64,000 bases of DNA. Source: Spongilla lacustris (taxonomy: Eukaryota > Porifera > Demospongiae > Spongillida > Spongillidae). Where the stretch lies: assembly GCA_949361645.1 (NCBI GenBank), contig OX442415.1:14487235-14551234 (forward strand), written 5' to 3'. Under the pieces are notes generated by a model. That model had not been told where the DNA came from and searched no databases. It saw nothing but the letters and a program-made list of their open reading frames with translations. This document shows positions 1 through 12,901 of the stretch, piece after piece. A program made the position numbers and the translations under genes. Numbering within the stretch: position 1 is the stretch's first letter; every line of letters begins with the position of its first letter.

Positions 1-548
1 TGCATGAGACGCGTACACAAATGCCGGACCAACCACTGGATGGCCATGGCTATCATCATGCAGGCCTCTGGGGACACACCAACAGTAATATTAGTGGCTT
101 TTGGGGCTGGAGCTTGATGCAATGTCTGCATAGCCTCATTTACTGCACGTATTACTCCGTGAGAGGTTATGTTCTTAAGCAGTCCTTGGAACTCAGGATC
201 GGCTTTTAGAAAATGTGAGACTTGAATAGCATCATGTTTGAGTTCATCTGATGTGAGCTTTATGACAAAAGAGAACCAATCACACAACAGCACATCTGTG
301 CATGCATGCATAGGGCATACCTCAGATATGTAGAATCCTGCACTAGTTTGAAAAGCACGAACCAGCTCCTGCAAACAAAGCACTTCAACATCTATAGGTG
401 TGATTGAGTTTGGATCTGCTTTAGGCTCATAAGGCCGATACATATGCTTATCATTGGGTAGCATCGAAAGAAGTAAGGAATCCACAGATTCGTTCTTCAG
501 CCCATAAAAACTTTCCACACCTCCAACTGACCTTACAAAGTCTTGAAT
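1..548 (-). CDS. RNF213-like copy A: exons downstream of AAA4
   Basis: Two exons. 321-548 (228 bp; acceptor GTACCCAG|ATT, donor GAG|GTATGC) is stop-free in only one frame. 1-257 (acceptor CATAAAG|CTC) includes the motif SHFLKADPEFQGLLKN and runs off the window. The intron between them is 63 bp. A 1191-bp intron (549-1739) separates this block from the arginine-finger exon; it is AT-rich and I saw no gene in it, only low-complexity sequence. The 1-229 segment is nearly identical to 63692-63919 of copy B. Confidence 0.8.
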   Translation of the reverse strand, partial: MQDFVRSVGGVESFYGLKNESVDSLLLSMLPNDKHMYRPYEPKADPNSITPIDVEVLCLQELVRAFQTSAGFYISEVCPMHACTDVLLCDWFSFVIKLTSDELKHDAIQVSHFLKADPEFQGLLKNITSHGVIRAVNEAMQTLHQAPAPKATNITVGVSPEACMMIAMAIQWLVRHLCTRLM

Positions 549-3500
549 CTGGGTACGAAAGGAAAGTTATTATTACATCCTTAAAACTGCAAATCATTAC
601 CCAATGATTAATAATATAATAAATCACTTTTATCTAAGTACAGGAGAGAAAAGGTGTAAAGTATTGTTGACTGAATATGACTTATTGTTATATTCCTTAA
701 TGATTGCCCTGGCACCTTCGCAACTTAAGCAATTTTTTTAAGTCTTGCGATTTTGTAGTCAATTGCAAATAAATTGCCACACTTATAATAATGAAAATGT
801 GGTACCAGCCTTCTTTTACCAAGTAGTAAATAGGACTATGTAGTAGAGGAAGACTATAACCACATTTGCTTTCATGTACATCTCCATGTATGGCCAGTTA
901 ACTGCTGTTGCTATGCACGTGCAATCATTAAGGAATATAAAAATAAGTCATATTCATTGTGCATTGCCCCAGCAGCTTTCCATGCAGACTTTGCAATTTT
1001 TGCAATTTTTTATTCAGTCAATTGCAAAAAACAATCATGACACTTATTCTATACCCCATTTGGCTAGATTTACTACATTGTATGAACCAAATAATGGAAA
1101 TGTGGTACCAGCCTTCCTTTGAGGTAGTAAATAGGACTGTGTAGTAGAGGAAGCCTGCTTTCATTATGAATGTGGCATAATTGTGATGCAAAGAAACATT
1201 TACAATACGCAAAATGGATGATACAAAGTACATTGATCTTTGTCGAGCTCAGATTAATAAATGTAGGATAGTAAATTGGATAAAGAAACAGCAGCTATTA
1301 TAACAGAGACATAATATTGAAGCCAAAAAATCGATAGCTACACGTACATGTACTAGTATGGGTTAAAAATCATTGCACTCAGGCTTGTGTTACAGTTTTT
1401 TTTAAATACCTAAATGACATTCTGAGTCAAATTATTTGTTCATTTCCTTGTACTAACCCTCAATGTAATCCCTCTGTACACACAACCCATGCATAGATAG
1501 ATTTGTACATGTATGAAAAATCCAGCCGCTATACATGTTATTATTGCCTACCAACACAATGTTTATACAGTTCCATCACCTTTATCATATATAACACATG
1601 CGCCAAGGTACCCACTTAGATATAGAAAATCTACCTATCAGTGGGTATATATGTGTATAGATCTATTTAAAACAAAAAAAACAATAATGTGTGATTTATT
1701 TATTGATTAGATTTTTTCCTCACACTCTTATTAGCTCACCTTTTCTTTCACTGTACATATCACAATAGCCATGCAAGGTGGCAGGTAGCACAGAGCTGCC
1801 TCCAAAAAGGCTTGGTGTGTGAGATGATACTTTTCAAAGCGATTCAAGAATGGAGCAGGTGTGTTCACCACCTCAGATTGTTTAACAACCACCACGCACT
1901 GAAATTCTGGGTGTATTCTACAGGGTTTGGAGTGTGCTCCAATAGCTATGTTAGCATAGTAACGAGAACCATGAGAGTCATCAATGTGGCGAAATCTTTG
2001 GTTGAAAAGGTCATAGAAGCTCTCATGAATGCTGTCAGTCTGAACCATTACTGCAGTATGACCCTCTATGGCAGAGTGGAGAATGGCAGCTATGGTATTG
2101 ATCTAAAAGGTGTAATTACAGAAGCAGGTTAGCAAAATACAAGTTACCATTTGAATGACTATAGTTACCTTTTGCAGGTAGGTATCACCAGGAAATTCAC
2201 TGCATACAAATATTTGACTTTTTGGCCTATCAAGTATACCAAATGTGAACAAAAGTTGGACAAGTGACTCATCCTCTGATGGGTCAATGAATAACTTATA
2301 TCGGACTTCATTTAGCCGATCAGCAAGGCTATCACGCAAAATCGTAAGTATGTGTCGCTTTTTAATGTCCACCTGATTGGCAGCATCAAACTGAAATGGA
2401 ATAATATGGTTTGTGCATAAAAAGTTGAGCATATGAGGCAAACTCACAGTTGCTAGAAATTGCTTGCAAATTGTCTCAAATTCATCAGATCCATTGAGGT
2501 TTCTTTCTACTGCTTCAAGAACCATTTGTGCATTTATTGGACGATCAAGTGATTTTCTTCTTAAGTAAGTAACAAAATTGATGAAATCCCGAAGACCAAA
2601 AAATTGCATAAAATTTTCATTTTCCATCAATTTCAGGTATGGTTGGCAAAGTTGAATGACAGTTTGAAGATCTCCATTGAGTTCAGGAGGAGAAAAACCT
2701 TTTTCTGAACAAAAGCAACCTTTGGAAAGCGTTTCAAGATCATCTGCTGGATTTTCTGGTCTAAAGACACTAATAGCACGGTTAGTTTTAGCTGCATCAA
2801 GAACATGGTTTGATATAGCCACAAAGGCGACCTCTGGGTTATCCAAGTAATAGTGAAGCACCTTCAGTGACTCATGACTCTCTTCTGGTAGACCAGCTTC
2901 ATCCATAAACACTACACAGTTGATATTCAGAGAGAGTTTTAATGACTTCTGGCGATTTATGGCACGTGAGAAAACAGTGTGGATTTCATTGGAAGTGGTA
3001 CGCCTCGAACATTGGTAGTAGTGAGGATCAAGTGAGGGGTAACTGTCTATTTGCCTGAACAATTGCACCTTAGATTCCTGACCCTTTAAGTTAGCAACTG
3101 TAATATTGAAGGACAGTGTTTTTGAAGATCCAGGAGCTCCCACAATAATGAGAGGAATTTGCGTTACTGTGCATATAATAGTAGCATAAATATTCTCCTT
3201 CAGAGCCTGCGTTTTTGCAATACCTTGTGGCAGGTCCATCTGATTAACGTAAAACTCAATTTCTTCATCAAATGCTTCAGAAAATTTTATTTCATTTGAA
3301 ATAGTTCCAATGTGATCCATTGCATTGATGTATGCTTTACGAAACCTTGCATTCAGTCGCATGTAATACACAACACCAAGTGCTACAAGCACAGCTCTGC
3401 GGTGATAATCAGTACGGTATCCAAAAGGTTTTGTCCGATAGCTCTGCATCAACCATTTATATAAGGAAAACACCCTTTGGATGTCCCTTTGACTAACACA

Positions 3501-6500
3501 ACTGTGTGAAGCCACTTCAGCTTCCTCCCTGCTAATCCCACTGGATATTAACTGTTCTAAAGCACAGTGTCTCATAAACTCCTGACTTTCCACAATCAGG
3601 TCTTTTAGGACTTCTCCTTCAAGTAGTGGCATGGATTGAGTGATTTTGGCGTGAACATAGTGTTCTTCTTGGATTCTATTAAGTGAGCCATAGTCCCATA
3701 ATAGCATTTGAAGAGTTGGGTGCAGTGCACGGACATAGTATGAGCTTCTCAGCCATCTATCCTGCTGATCATGTGATGCCAAGCTATTGCCACGGTGTGG
3801 ATTGCAAGCAGCAACAATAAATACATTAGCTGGAATGGGCTGAAATGAAAATACTTTAGAAACGACTTTTCAACAGTATTATCTCACCTCTCCTTCCAGA
3901 GTATGATCTATAATTATTTCCTTGAACAGCCCAAGGCAAGATGATGTGTTTATTTCATCAAGAAATACCTATCATGGAGATAAGCACAGTGAATAATCTC
4001 AGCCGTATAGTTTTGTCTGATGATGAATGTATTTTGCACTATAAGGAGTCTGCAATGATACAAGAGTAATATCCAGGCCCTCTTATTTAGAATTATATTC
4101 ATCCAATATAACTTACTGTAATAAAAGGTAATTTGTGAGTTATAGCATTTGCATTTGGCTGCTTTATGAATGATTTCTCACTACTAGAGACTTCTATTAA
4201 AGCCTGGAGTTTTCTGGCCTGGTCAAATGCTGGCTTTAGCAGTCCTTGTATTTCATAGGGAGTTAGGGCTGAAAAAATATGTGTATGTGAATTGTGTATA
4301 TGTACATGTATGCATAATTCATATTTAGGTATATAACTCTCTAAACCTTACCTGCATGGATGTTGAGTTTGTAAAATGTCGGCTCCAGCTGTGCATAGTA
4401 CACTGCTAATAAAAGCTTTGCAGTGGTCTAAATAATAGGTAAATGACAAATATTAATGTTTGACCATTTGATACATGTAAGTCTGAAGTCATGACATATG
4501 CATAGGCTAATTCCATAATACTTTAAAATGGAACTAAATGTTTGTGTGACCAAATGTTACAAAACTGCAACATTTCTACCAAAAAATAAATAGTCAAATG
4601 CCTCAAAAACTTACATGTTCAAAAATTCTATGATGCAGAACCATTGTTTATGGAGGGAATGGGTGTGTATAATTTCCTTGGTCTGAATGCGACAAAGGGA
4701 AGTAATTCTTTGGCATTCAGGAGAATTTGTATGGTAATACTAAGATATATACGTATGTACATTGCGGGGAGAGAGATATGAATTCCTCCCAAATATGTTT
4801 GAACCAGGCTCTCAGCAAATTCAATCATTTTTTGACACTGGTTCCAGATAGCTTCCCCTGACATCATGCGAATAAATGATTAGCTTGCTGAGTGAATCAT
4901 CAACAACATTAAGGTTTGAGTGACATACAAAAATGTTATGTTAAATTGTATGAATAAACATTTGTAATTAGCACAAATGCACTTGCCTTCAAATTGTTGC
5001 TTGATTCAGCATCCTTGAACACGGTACTCAGTTCTTCCTCACCTTTAGTTACCAACAATGCAAACACAGGTAGGCGTCTCATTGCAATGAGGTGCTCCCT
5101 CAGTTTTGTATATAATAATCCAGGTGATTGCATGGAGCCAGGCATATTGCACAAAATAAGCATATCTTCAAATGTAACTGACTTGTCTTGGGCTGCAAAC
5201 TTGTCAATAAGTTGCACACAAGTCTGTTTTAGAAGGTCAGTTGGGTTTAAATATATTTCTACCACACCCTATTAATGCATACCCCATATCCATCGAATGA
5301 ATTTTCTGGTAGTTCTCCAATTCTGCTTTTAATGAAATCATGAATGTTTGTCTTCTCTTTATTCCAGCTATCCAGAAGGGAATGGTTCCAGAGGACAGAC
5401 AACATCTGAATGAGGGCAGTCTTTCCCACACCAGTCTCCCCTTCAATGATCACAGGCACCCCACATCTGTAGCGCTCATGTATGCTAAGCATTTTGACAG
5501 CATAGTCCAGGGTGAGGACATAGCCACAGTCATCAATGGGCTTCAGACGACCTGCACTGTCCAGTGGAACATCAAGAGCCTTTGAAATGTACTTGTCTAA
5601 TACCTGCCTGGAATGTATCTCACTGTCAGTGAAAAAAAGATAGCAGGTAATATACTGTGACATGCTATATGAAGGATGTAATCCTACATCATAGAAGGGA
5701 TATAGACTCCTAACTTCCTAAAGTTGGCAACTTCAATCTGGGATAATTTTTCATGGTAAAGAGTGATAAGATCGACACTTCCACCCCCATCCTTTATGTC
5801 ATATATCAGCTGTGAACGAATGCATGCATGTAATAATATAACAGATGGATTTTTTCTATCATGTTACTTGTTGATGAGGGTTGATGGACCAGTTTGCTTG
5901 GAGTGCTGGATCACAGAAGTCGCTGACCTCTTTTAACATAGTTTTCATAAGTGATGATCCCAACTTTCGGGTATCGGTAGGGTGCCTTTCCCCTTTTCGA
6001 TATTCCCCAAATCCTGTATTATAGTTAAAGGCTGGAAGGCAGTCTAGAAATTTACATCTATTGACCATGTACCTGTATAATATAAGTATAGAATAATACA
6101 TAATGGATACTTCCTTAACATCAGCTCACTTGATGAATAGGCATTGTGTAACCTTGTGTGCACGAATGTGCTCTGGCATAAATTCATAAAGAAGATTGTG
6201 ACAAATATCATCAGCCATGTCAGGGTGAATGCTGAACTTTACTGTGTGACCTAATAAGTGAGACCAGCATTAGGGTTAATGTCAAGGGTTGTAATACATT
6301 GCCATACCATCTTTATAAAGGCGGTCTATTTCATTTTCTTTGTAGGCTTTAAGGTACTTGCACACAAGTTGTACCTCCGCATTCACACATATAATAGTTT
6401 TGTTTTGTATTAGATATGGTGTTCCAATCAGAGAGGCAATTGGGATGTCTTTACAGAACAGCTCTAACAGTACATCAGGAGTTATATTCAGTTCTCTTGA

Positions 6501-9500
6501 CGGAACCTCCACATATATTTGCCAACCCATCCCACCAGGAAGATGAAATGAGAGCCCACTGTCATTGTCTTCAATGTAGCTCAGTATTAGAAGGTCAAAA
6601 AGGAACCAGCTGATGAGCTCCACTGACTGACCATACACCTCCTTTTCTGCATCCTGTAGACATACACATTAAAACTTGGTCACAGAGACTGATTTAAGTG
6701 AGCAAATAGCATAGACATAATTTGTTCAGTAAGAATATAAAGAGGCAAAGATCCATTTACTCACACTGACTGGAGGAAGCATGGTGAAATTTAAGAAGAT
6801 AGAACAATTTTTTTGGTCGATGGGCAATTGTTGCAGCTTCTTGATGGCACCAACAGTGGTAAAAGCTTCATTCACACAAATAGTACAACTTGCAGGACTC
6901 TGGCTAAGCTGTTGTTTGATATAGTGGGTCTTTCCATCACCTGCATGTATATTTAACAGTGGATGTCTGAATGAGCACCATAACTCAGCACTCCAGAATG
7001 TGCACACACTCCATGTGTGCACACACTGATATTTGTAATCATATAACAATGTATACACAGTATGATATTTATGTGTTAATAAACCAACTCTATATTAATA
7101 CTGTTGCATTTATTTAGAAATCAATTAGTGAGCTGATTTATTCATGATGTCCCACGAGCTTGTAATAAATACACACCTGCATTTCCATAGACAAGTTGTA
7201 TTAGGGATGGAGTAAGCTGGCTTTGAACATCCATACAACTCTTTGGTTTTTCCTGTGAAGAAGTACAATAAACAAAGGCTTGAGTTCAAATACATATAGA
7301 AACGGAGGGTAACAGTTTTGCAATACTACATTACCATATTAAATTTTTACAAAATATGCATAACATACCACACAACACTTGCCTTGTATTCTTCTAGAGC
7401 AACCCAAGGTACATTATGCAAGATTGAAGGCTGCGTTTCAACGTAATGAAGCAGAAAAAACGGTTGTGTATTCAATGGTAAACTATGTTCCATTTCGAAA
7501 TGAAACTGTACCAGATGCTGTAATGGTTTATCATTAGTAACATTATGGAATACATGGGTACTCACCTCCTGAAGATGGAATGGAAGTTTGTTAACCTCGA
7601 GAAAAAGATGCTGAACTGCAAACTTCAAGGCTCTTTTCAAAAACAGATCTATTTCACCTTGTGTAGATGAGGGCTGGCAGCGAAAGACCTGAAATGGTTC
7701 AGGAAGACCACCAAAAATGTTCAATATGAGAGAGATGAGATCCTTCTGAGTGAAACCTGGACAGACATGTAGCACCTGTGAGCACTCCTCACTGACAGCT
7801 ACTTTGGAGGTAAAAATTCGTGTTGGGAGTGAGTGATTTAGCAGTATTGTGGAGAGAAACACACTGATGGCTTGCATCGAGTTCTGAGATGTAATTGGGT
7901 CTTTCTTGCTCTGCATTAGAGCAGCCTGTGACATGAAAAGGCATACTGAGTGATACAATGCCTTTAAAAAGTAATATAAAGCTAACCTGAACCATTTTCT
8001 TGATATTTTCAAAGGCTATTGGATTATTATGAAATAGAAAGCTTATCTCTTGAGCCACTTGTGTCACAATCTGGTCACTGAGTTCCTTATAAGATTTAGA
8101 AAAAAATAGTCCCCAATCATAATGGTTAGTTAATGTTGTCATTGTATTCTTTAAATGTGCTAATTGGACTTCATTTTCAATAATGCGGCTCAGACCCAAA
8201 TACATGACCTGGAACATTTCGCTCATAGATGTTGAATCTCCATGCTCTCCAATTTCATAAACATTGGAAAGCATTATCCAGGCGCTTTTCTTCTTGTTCA
8301 TAAGTAATAACTTGGGGATATGAAAGAATAACATAAATTTGTTCCGATCATACAGCTTTGATACTTCATTCCTCCAGTCAGATAATTTTGATTCAGTTTC
8401 TAAAACCTATGCACACAGTACAGTTATACGTTATGATAATGACACATCTTGTAACAAAAATTACCATTTTATCAGGGTCTATTGTACTGCAAGGTAGAGT
8501 TATGTGTCGTGATCCTTTGATAAAACCATCACACCCAAGTGCTCTGAGCTGAGAGTACAATTTGTACAATTTGTTTGTAGTCTGTACAAGATTATGTGAC
8601 AACATGAACATTTAGTTACAGCAGCACACTAATGTGAAAGTAAAGTACCTCATTCAGGTGAATGAACTGTTTAACCATGCTTCCCCCTTCATTCTCTGCA
8701 TCAAGGAATCCAAGCTTTCTAACAAAGTCTTCTATTTGAACTTTAGACCATCTCTGCATTTTCATCGCATCACTTTGCCTTTGAAGTGATATCTCTTCCA
8801 AACTGGAGACTTGACATGGTACTACATCAAAAGAAGGGCAGTACTGCAGGCTGATAGTAATGTCTTCGGAAAACTCAAACTCATATTGACCAGTTTGAAT
8901 GATACAATCCAAGTCTCTAACAACATTTTCAAGTGTATCCCCCTGTAAATAAAAGTAAAGACATAAAAATAAAATGTTAAGGTAGACTTACCTCAGCTCT
9001 GGAGAACCATAGGCGAATGAGAGATACATTAGAATTGACTGTTTCGAGTGGCTTAAGCACCATGTCAGAAACATCCAATGCTGTCACTCTAGTGATTAGA
9101 GAGGCAAAGCTCTGCTTTGTGTCCATGAAAGGAAATATAAAATTATAAGCTGCCAAAAGATGATTCAGGACAGTATCATTGTATTCCTCATGTTGAAGGA
9201 GATTTGTGATAAGCTGACACTGCAAACGAAATGCTTCCTGACCTTTGTCATCATCAAACTTCATATCTCTGACAAATTGATAGAACACAGCACTGTTTGA
9301 AACAGCTGAAAACAGTTTTACACTATCTGACACCCTTGACTGCTTGTGGCAAAGTAAGGATTTAACATGTTCCACTTTCACAATTGCCTCAAGAGGTATT
9401 AGATTAGCTTTGTTCAGTTCTATTTCCTCGGCTGTTCTAACTAACTCTTTAAAACATTCATCACGTAAGCATCCCTCCAGCTTATACTGCCTACAGACAT

Positions 9501-9551
9501 CACGGATTTTTGGAATATGGGAAGATGTATACTGGAATAGTTCCAGCATGC
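1..9551 (-). CDS. RNF213-like: RNF213/mysterin-like AAA+ E3 ubiquitin ligase, copy A (partial at both ends)
   Basis: RNF213 is a giant cytosolic protein with a six-module AAA+ ring and a C-terminal E3 part. Three P-loops appear in the order expected for AAA2, AAA3 and AAA4: GNAGDGKTH, GETGVGKTAL and GAPGSSKTLS. An AAA3 Walker B (VFLDEINTSSC), a NPHRGNSL segment and an arginine-finger-like FLNRFEKY follow. Exons read on the minus strand: 8992-9551, 8649-8942, 8465-8581, 7987-8406, 7566-7925, 7383-7517, 7177-7252, 6765-6940, 6308-6653, 6130-6250, 5868-6072, 5715-5809, 5283-5622, 4983-5223, part of 4600-4857, 4352-4427, 4117-4268, 3888-3968, 2169-3839, 1740-2102, 321-548, 1-257. Phases agree except around 4430-4990, which I could not resolve. 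The 5' end is lost in the N gap and the RING-containing C-terminus lies beyond the left edge. No internal stop is seen in the assigned exons, so it is probably functional. Confidence 0.88.
1740..2102 (-). CDS. RNF213-like copy A: AAA4 arginine-finger exon
   Basis: A 363-bp phase-0 exon with acceptor TTTTAG|ATC at 2103 and donor AAAG|GTGAGC at 1739. It encodes the stretch around VVNTPAPFLNRFEKYH, which carries the conserved Asn-Arg-Phe of the AAA4 second region of homology. A shorter version of this exon recurs at the right edge of the window (copy B), where Asn is replaced by Lys. Confidence 0.85.
2169..3839 (-). CDS. RNF213-like copy A: large AAA4 exon
   Basis: A 1671-bp (557-codon) exon. 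It opens with the end of AAA3 (NPHRGNSLASHDQQDRW) and runs into AAA4, with Walker A GAPGSSKTLS (about 3118-3141) and Walker B VVFMDEAGLPEES (about 2890-2920), followed by a sensor-like ISNHVLDAAKTNRAI. The acceptor is TTTCAG|CCC at 3840 and the donor is AAAAG|GTAACT at 2168. Both catalytic motifs are intact, so this module should hydrolyse ATP as in characterised RNF213. A single exon of this size is unusual beside its neighbours of 76-420 bp. Confidence 0.88.
3888..5622 (-). CDS. RNF213-like copy A: AAA3 module
   Basis: Walker A GETGVGKTAL lies in exon 5283-5622 (about 5417-5440). Walker B VFLDEINTSSC lies in the 81-bp exon 3888-3968, where the acidic D-E pair needed for ATP hydrolysis is intact. 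Exons 4352-4427 (phase 0 in, phase 1 out) and 4117-4268 connect them. The part between about 4430 and 4990 has open frames but no fully consistent splice path by eye: one donor is either AAG|GCAAGT (GC type) or the weaker CAA|GTGCAT, and only the latter keeps the frame into the exon beginning at 4857. AAA3 is one of the two ATP-hydrolysing modules of RNF213, and all of its key residues visible here are kept. Confidence 0.82.
6308..7252 (-). CDS. RNF213-like copy A: AAA2-type P-loop exons
   Basis: Three exons (7177-7252, 6765-6940, 6308-6653) encode the first P-loop visible in the protein. The Walker A motif GNAGDGKTH is split by an intron inside a glycine codon (G|GT), which is restored exactly on splicing. 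The P-loop is followed by a region ending LPPVS and then DAEKEVYGQSVE. In RNF213 the second AAA module binds nucleotide and acts mainly structurally; assigning this P-loop to AAA2 rests on its order upstream of the two catalytic modules. The exon at 6308-6653 ends in phase 1 and joins the next exon at 6250 in frame. Confidence 0.8.
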
Positions 9552-9751
9552 NNNNNNNNNNNNNNNNNNNNNNNNNNNNNNNNNNNNNNNNNNNNNNNNN
9601 NNNNNNNNNNNNNNNNNNNNNNNNNNNNNNNNNNNNNNNNNNNNNNNNNNNNNNNNNNNNNNNNNNNNNNNNNNNNNNNNNNNNNNNNNNNNNNNNNNNN
9701 NNNNNNNNNNNNNNNNNNNNNNNNNNNNNNNNNNNNNNNNNNNNNNNNNNN
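9552..9751. other. 200-N assembly gap
   Basis: A run of exactly 200 N, the usual placeholder for a gap of unknown size. It cuts the 5' side of RNF213-like copy A. The sequence on the far side (9752 onward) matches the intron flank just upstream of the LRR exon at 13543-13626, so the join between the two genes is not supported by contiguous sequence. Confidence 0.97.
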
Positions 9752-9810
9752 GGGAAAGAACAGACACCAACCATAAGCAGTAAACAATAATTCATATCAC
9801 ATACACATGG
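9752..9810 (-). repeat. Copy of the intron flank next to an NLR LRR exon
   Basis: The sequence beginning gggaaagaacagacaccaac matches 13630 onward, which is the acceptor side of the LRR exon 13543-13626. The corresponding exon would fall inside the N gap. This suggests a duplicated LRR exon unit interrupted by the gap. Confidence 0.5.
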
Positions 9811-10410
9811 GGAGCTTACAGCGCTCCCTCCTGCTCCACCCCCCACTCTTAATCAGTTCCACCTTATTGTTTTCCCGAACCCCCCCCCCCCCCCCCCCCC
9901 CCCGTCTCCCAACCAGCCTACGGGCCTGATGTAAATGTACTTTTTCTGCATGTCTGATAACTTGTTATTATGCATACTAACACTACAGTGAAATCTGCAT
10001 TAGTGGTCACCTGAGTTGGCTGGTTAGTTTTTGTTGATATTGTATGTATATGATATTCATTAGGCACAAAACAAGCTTCTGCAAACTAAAGTCACATGAC
10101 TGTTAAACATGAGTATGGTTTCATAGGTGATGAATATCATATCAAGTTTTAGCCATACATTGTATGGACATGCTTCATTTCAAGACTAGACCAATCAATT
10201 ATAGAGATGATGAGGGGAAACCCCAGCCCAACTAATGCGTGAGAGGGACCAGAGGAGTCGTCTGTATCTACTGCTACCAACTTTGCAACACACTGTGATT
10301 AAGAAACAAGCAAAGCTAACTGAATCAAGATTTGGGCTACAGTAAGGAACTTTGAAGTTGGGGATACAGTAGTAGTTTGGGGACCATCGTGGTACAGCAG
10401 AAGCTAGATG
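9811..10410. repeat. Truncated copy (A0) of the ~2.4-kb repeat unit
   Basis: Starts with the ggggagcttacagcgct block and a poly-C tract and shares long stretches with 10606 onward. At about 10200 it jumps straight to the terminal block (gatgatgaggggaaacccc), lacking the roughly 1.9 kb of middle sequence present in the full copies. No coding function seen. Confidence 0.7.
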
Positions 10411-11309
10411 GGTACAAGGAGTTTATTATGAGGCTTAAAAATTGCAAAAGTGGTTTGATGGGGGAGCTTACAGCGCTTCCTCCTGCTCCCACCCCCACTC
10501 TTAATCAGTTCCACCTTATTGTTTCCCGAACCCCCCCCCCGTCTCCCGACCAGCCTACGGGCCTGATGTAAATGTAAAAGTCCACCATAGACCCCCAAGG
10601 GGGTTGATGGGGGAGCTTACAGCGCTCCCTCCTGCTCCCACCTCCACTCTTAATCAGTTCCACCTTATTGTTTTCCCAACCCCCCCCCCCCCCCCCCCCC
10701 CGTCTCCCAACCAGCCTATGGGCCTGATGTAAATGTACTTTTTCTGCATGTCTGATAACTTGTTATTATGCATACTAAATATAATACTACAGTGAAGTCT
10801 GCATTAGTGGTCACCAGAGTTGGCTGGGTAGTTTTTGTTGATATTGTATGTATATGATATTCATTAGGGACAAAACCAGCTACTGCAAACTTAAAATCAT
10901 GTGACTGTTAAAAAGATTGACATGAGTATGGTTTCATAGCTGATGAATATCATATCAAGTTTTAGCCATACATTGTATGGACATTGACTATAGTCAATCT
11001 CAAGCGAAGACGATTCCAATTACAGCACAGTAAAGACTTTAATGTTTCCCTTTCGCAGGCAACGCTTCATTTCAAGACTAGACCAATCAAAGCACACCTC
11101 AGACATGGTATTTCTAAACCTAATTACAGAGACTAGGGTCAGGGTATTGTAATATAATTGTGCCTTCCACATTTATACATGTGTATGATGGTTGCACACA
11201 GTCTTTACATTTTGATTGTTTGAAGCTCTCAACATGATGAGTTCACCGTGCCCATGTCACCCCACTCATGGCAAGCTGTGCAAAGGTAATTTTAACACTC
11301 TCATTACGT

Positions 11310-11595
11310 GCATGAGTCACAACACACACAACACGCACACAACACGTGCACACAACACACACACAACACGTGCACACAACACACACACAACACGTGCACA
11401 CAACACACACACAACACATGCACACTACACACACACAACACGTGCACACTACACACACACAACACACACACAAGTGAACACACACAACACACACACAAGC
11501 GAACACACACAACACACACACAAGTGAATGTTCACACACAACACACACACAAGCGAACACACACAACACACACACAAGCGAACACACACAAACAA
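11310..11595. repeat. CA-rich satellite (acacaacacgtgc units)
   Basis: Imperfect repeats of cacacaacac with periodic cgtgc or aagtgaa interruptions. Both strands appear open in several frames only because of the repeat. A shorter relative is at 14910-15075. Confidence 0.9.
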
Positions 11596-12767
11596 ATACT
11601 TTGCCCTTCAGAAGAAAGTTATTTCAAACCAGCACGGATCACGTGCCTATCAGCCATTCCACCTTGTTTCAACAGTTAACAGGTTCATAATGTCACATGC
11701 ATCACTTCATATATATTCATTCTGCACCAGTGCTTGCCTTTAAAATACAGTTTGCTCAAGGATGTATCAATTGGTGAGCATCATGTATACTGTTTTGTAC
11801 AGTGTTTGCGGGAATGCAGATTTGCTTGCACATGATCATGTTGCTTAGGAGTGCCAGTATTATTTAACGCCATCAAGGTTGGTGTGCCCACAATGTGACA
11901 TTGAAATAATTGTACCAACCAAGCACAGGTTAGTATCAGTAATGATGGAAGGTGTACAGCAGGCTCAACACATGGACCTGCAGATACTCATATCACGATG
12001 CAGGGCAGTGTACCACTACATGTTCATGATCAAGCATGCATGCTCACATGAGCTACTGTATGAAATATACTGTGTGTGCATGTTTTGCAGGCATACTGCA
12101 CCATCTATAGCCCTGAGAGATCAAAGAAAGGGCATTGCTGAAAGTTGACTCTTAATATTGAATTCCCCTTAAATATTGCACCACATTGGCTTGGGGAATG
12201 TAATTAGAGGTAAATATGAATGTCATAGGGTTTAGACAGCTTATGGCTAAGTACACTGACAGTTTTCCTAACACCCAATGCATGTGCCTTATTTTCCATA
12301 TAATGATGGAGCACTGTATTGTTACATGTACTGCCAATGTAAATCTTATCAACACAGCCATGTATTGTTTTGTTTGGTGTAAGGAATGCAATTTGGCCTC
12401 AATTAAAGTACACATTGGAACCAAGACATGACAAGCCTGTGTTGGTAGCCCACCCCAATCCTCCCTCTGCTAGCCAAATCCTCCCTAAGCAGTGATGCCC
12501 CATACTCTGTAGGTGGATACATACATGTATACATGCATCAGTTCTAGCTGTACTGATTACCCATGATACTGTATTTTCCATACAACAGGTACCATTACCA
12601 CCAGCTTCAGCCTCTGCACTTTATCCATTTACTGACATGGACATGTATGACCTCAGTGCCTTGTTCCTCCATTAACCAAACCATACAGTGATCATTAACA
12701 ACTTATATGTGAGCATCTCATTAAAATGTGTACTTGTGTGTGTTCCAGCCTGCACCAAACATCACCA

Positions 12768-12901
12768 GATGGGGCTGTACCTTTGGGCCTCACACATGAT
12801 GCCACAACCATGTTTTAAATAAGCACTGAGTATCCATGCCCATGGGTACCCTAAAACATGTTTGTGGCATCATGTGAGGCCCAAAGGTGTATAGCTCCAT
12901 C
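12768..12901. repeat. Hairpin with ~50-bp imperfect inverted arms (copy 1)
   Basis: The left arm (12768-12817) and right arm (12852-12901) pair over about 50 bases with few mismatches, sharing a tttgggcctcaca core and its complement. The loop of about 34 bases is itself part-palindromic. It could be a small inverted-repeat transposon or a structured non-coding element. Confidence 0.75.

Noticed and set aside
11243..11743. Long Cys/Val- or His/Thr-rich open frames on both strands
   Set aside because: Produced by the CA satellite; no start context, splice signals or domain.
11879..12148. Small gene with CPQCDIEIIVPTKH
   Set aside because: Present in both repeat units with differing stops; no splice context or known domain.
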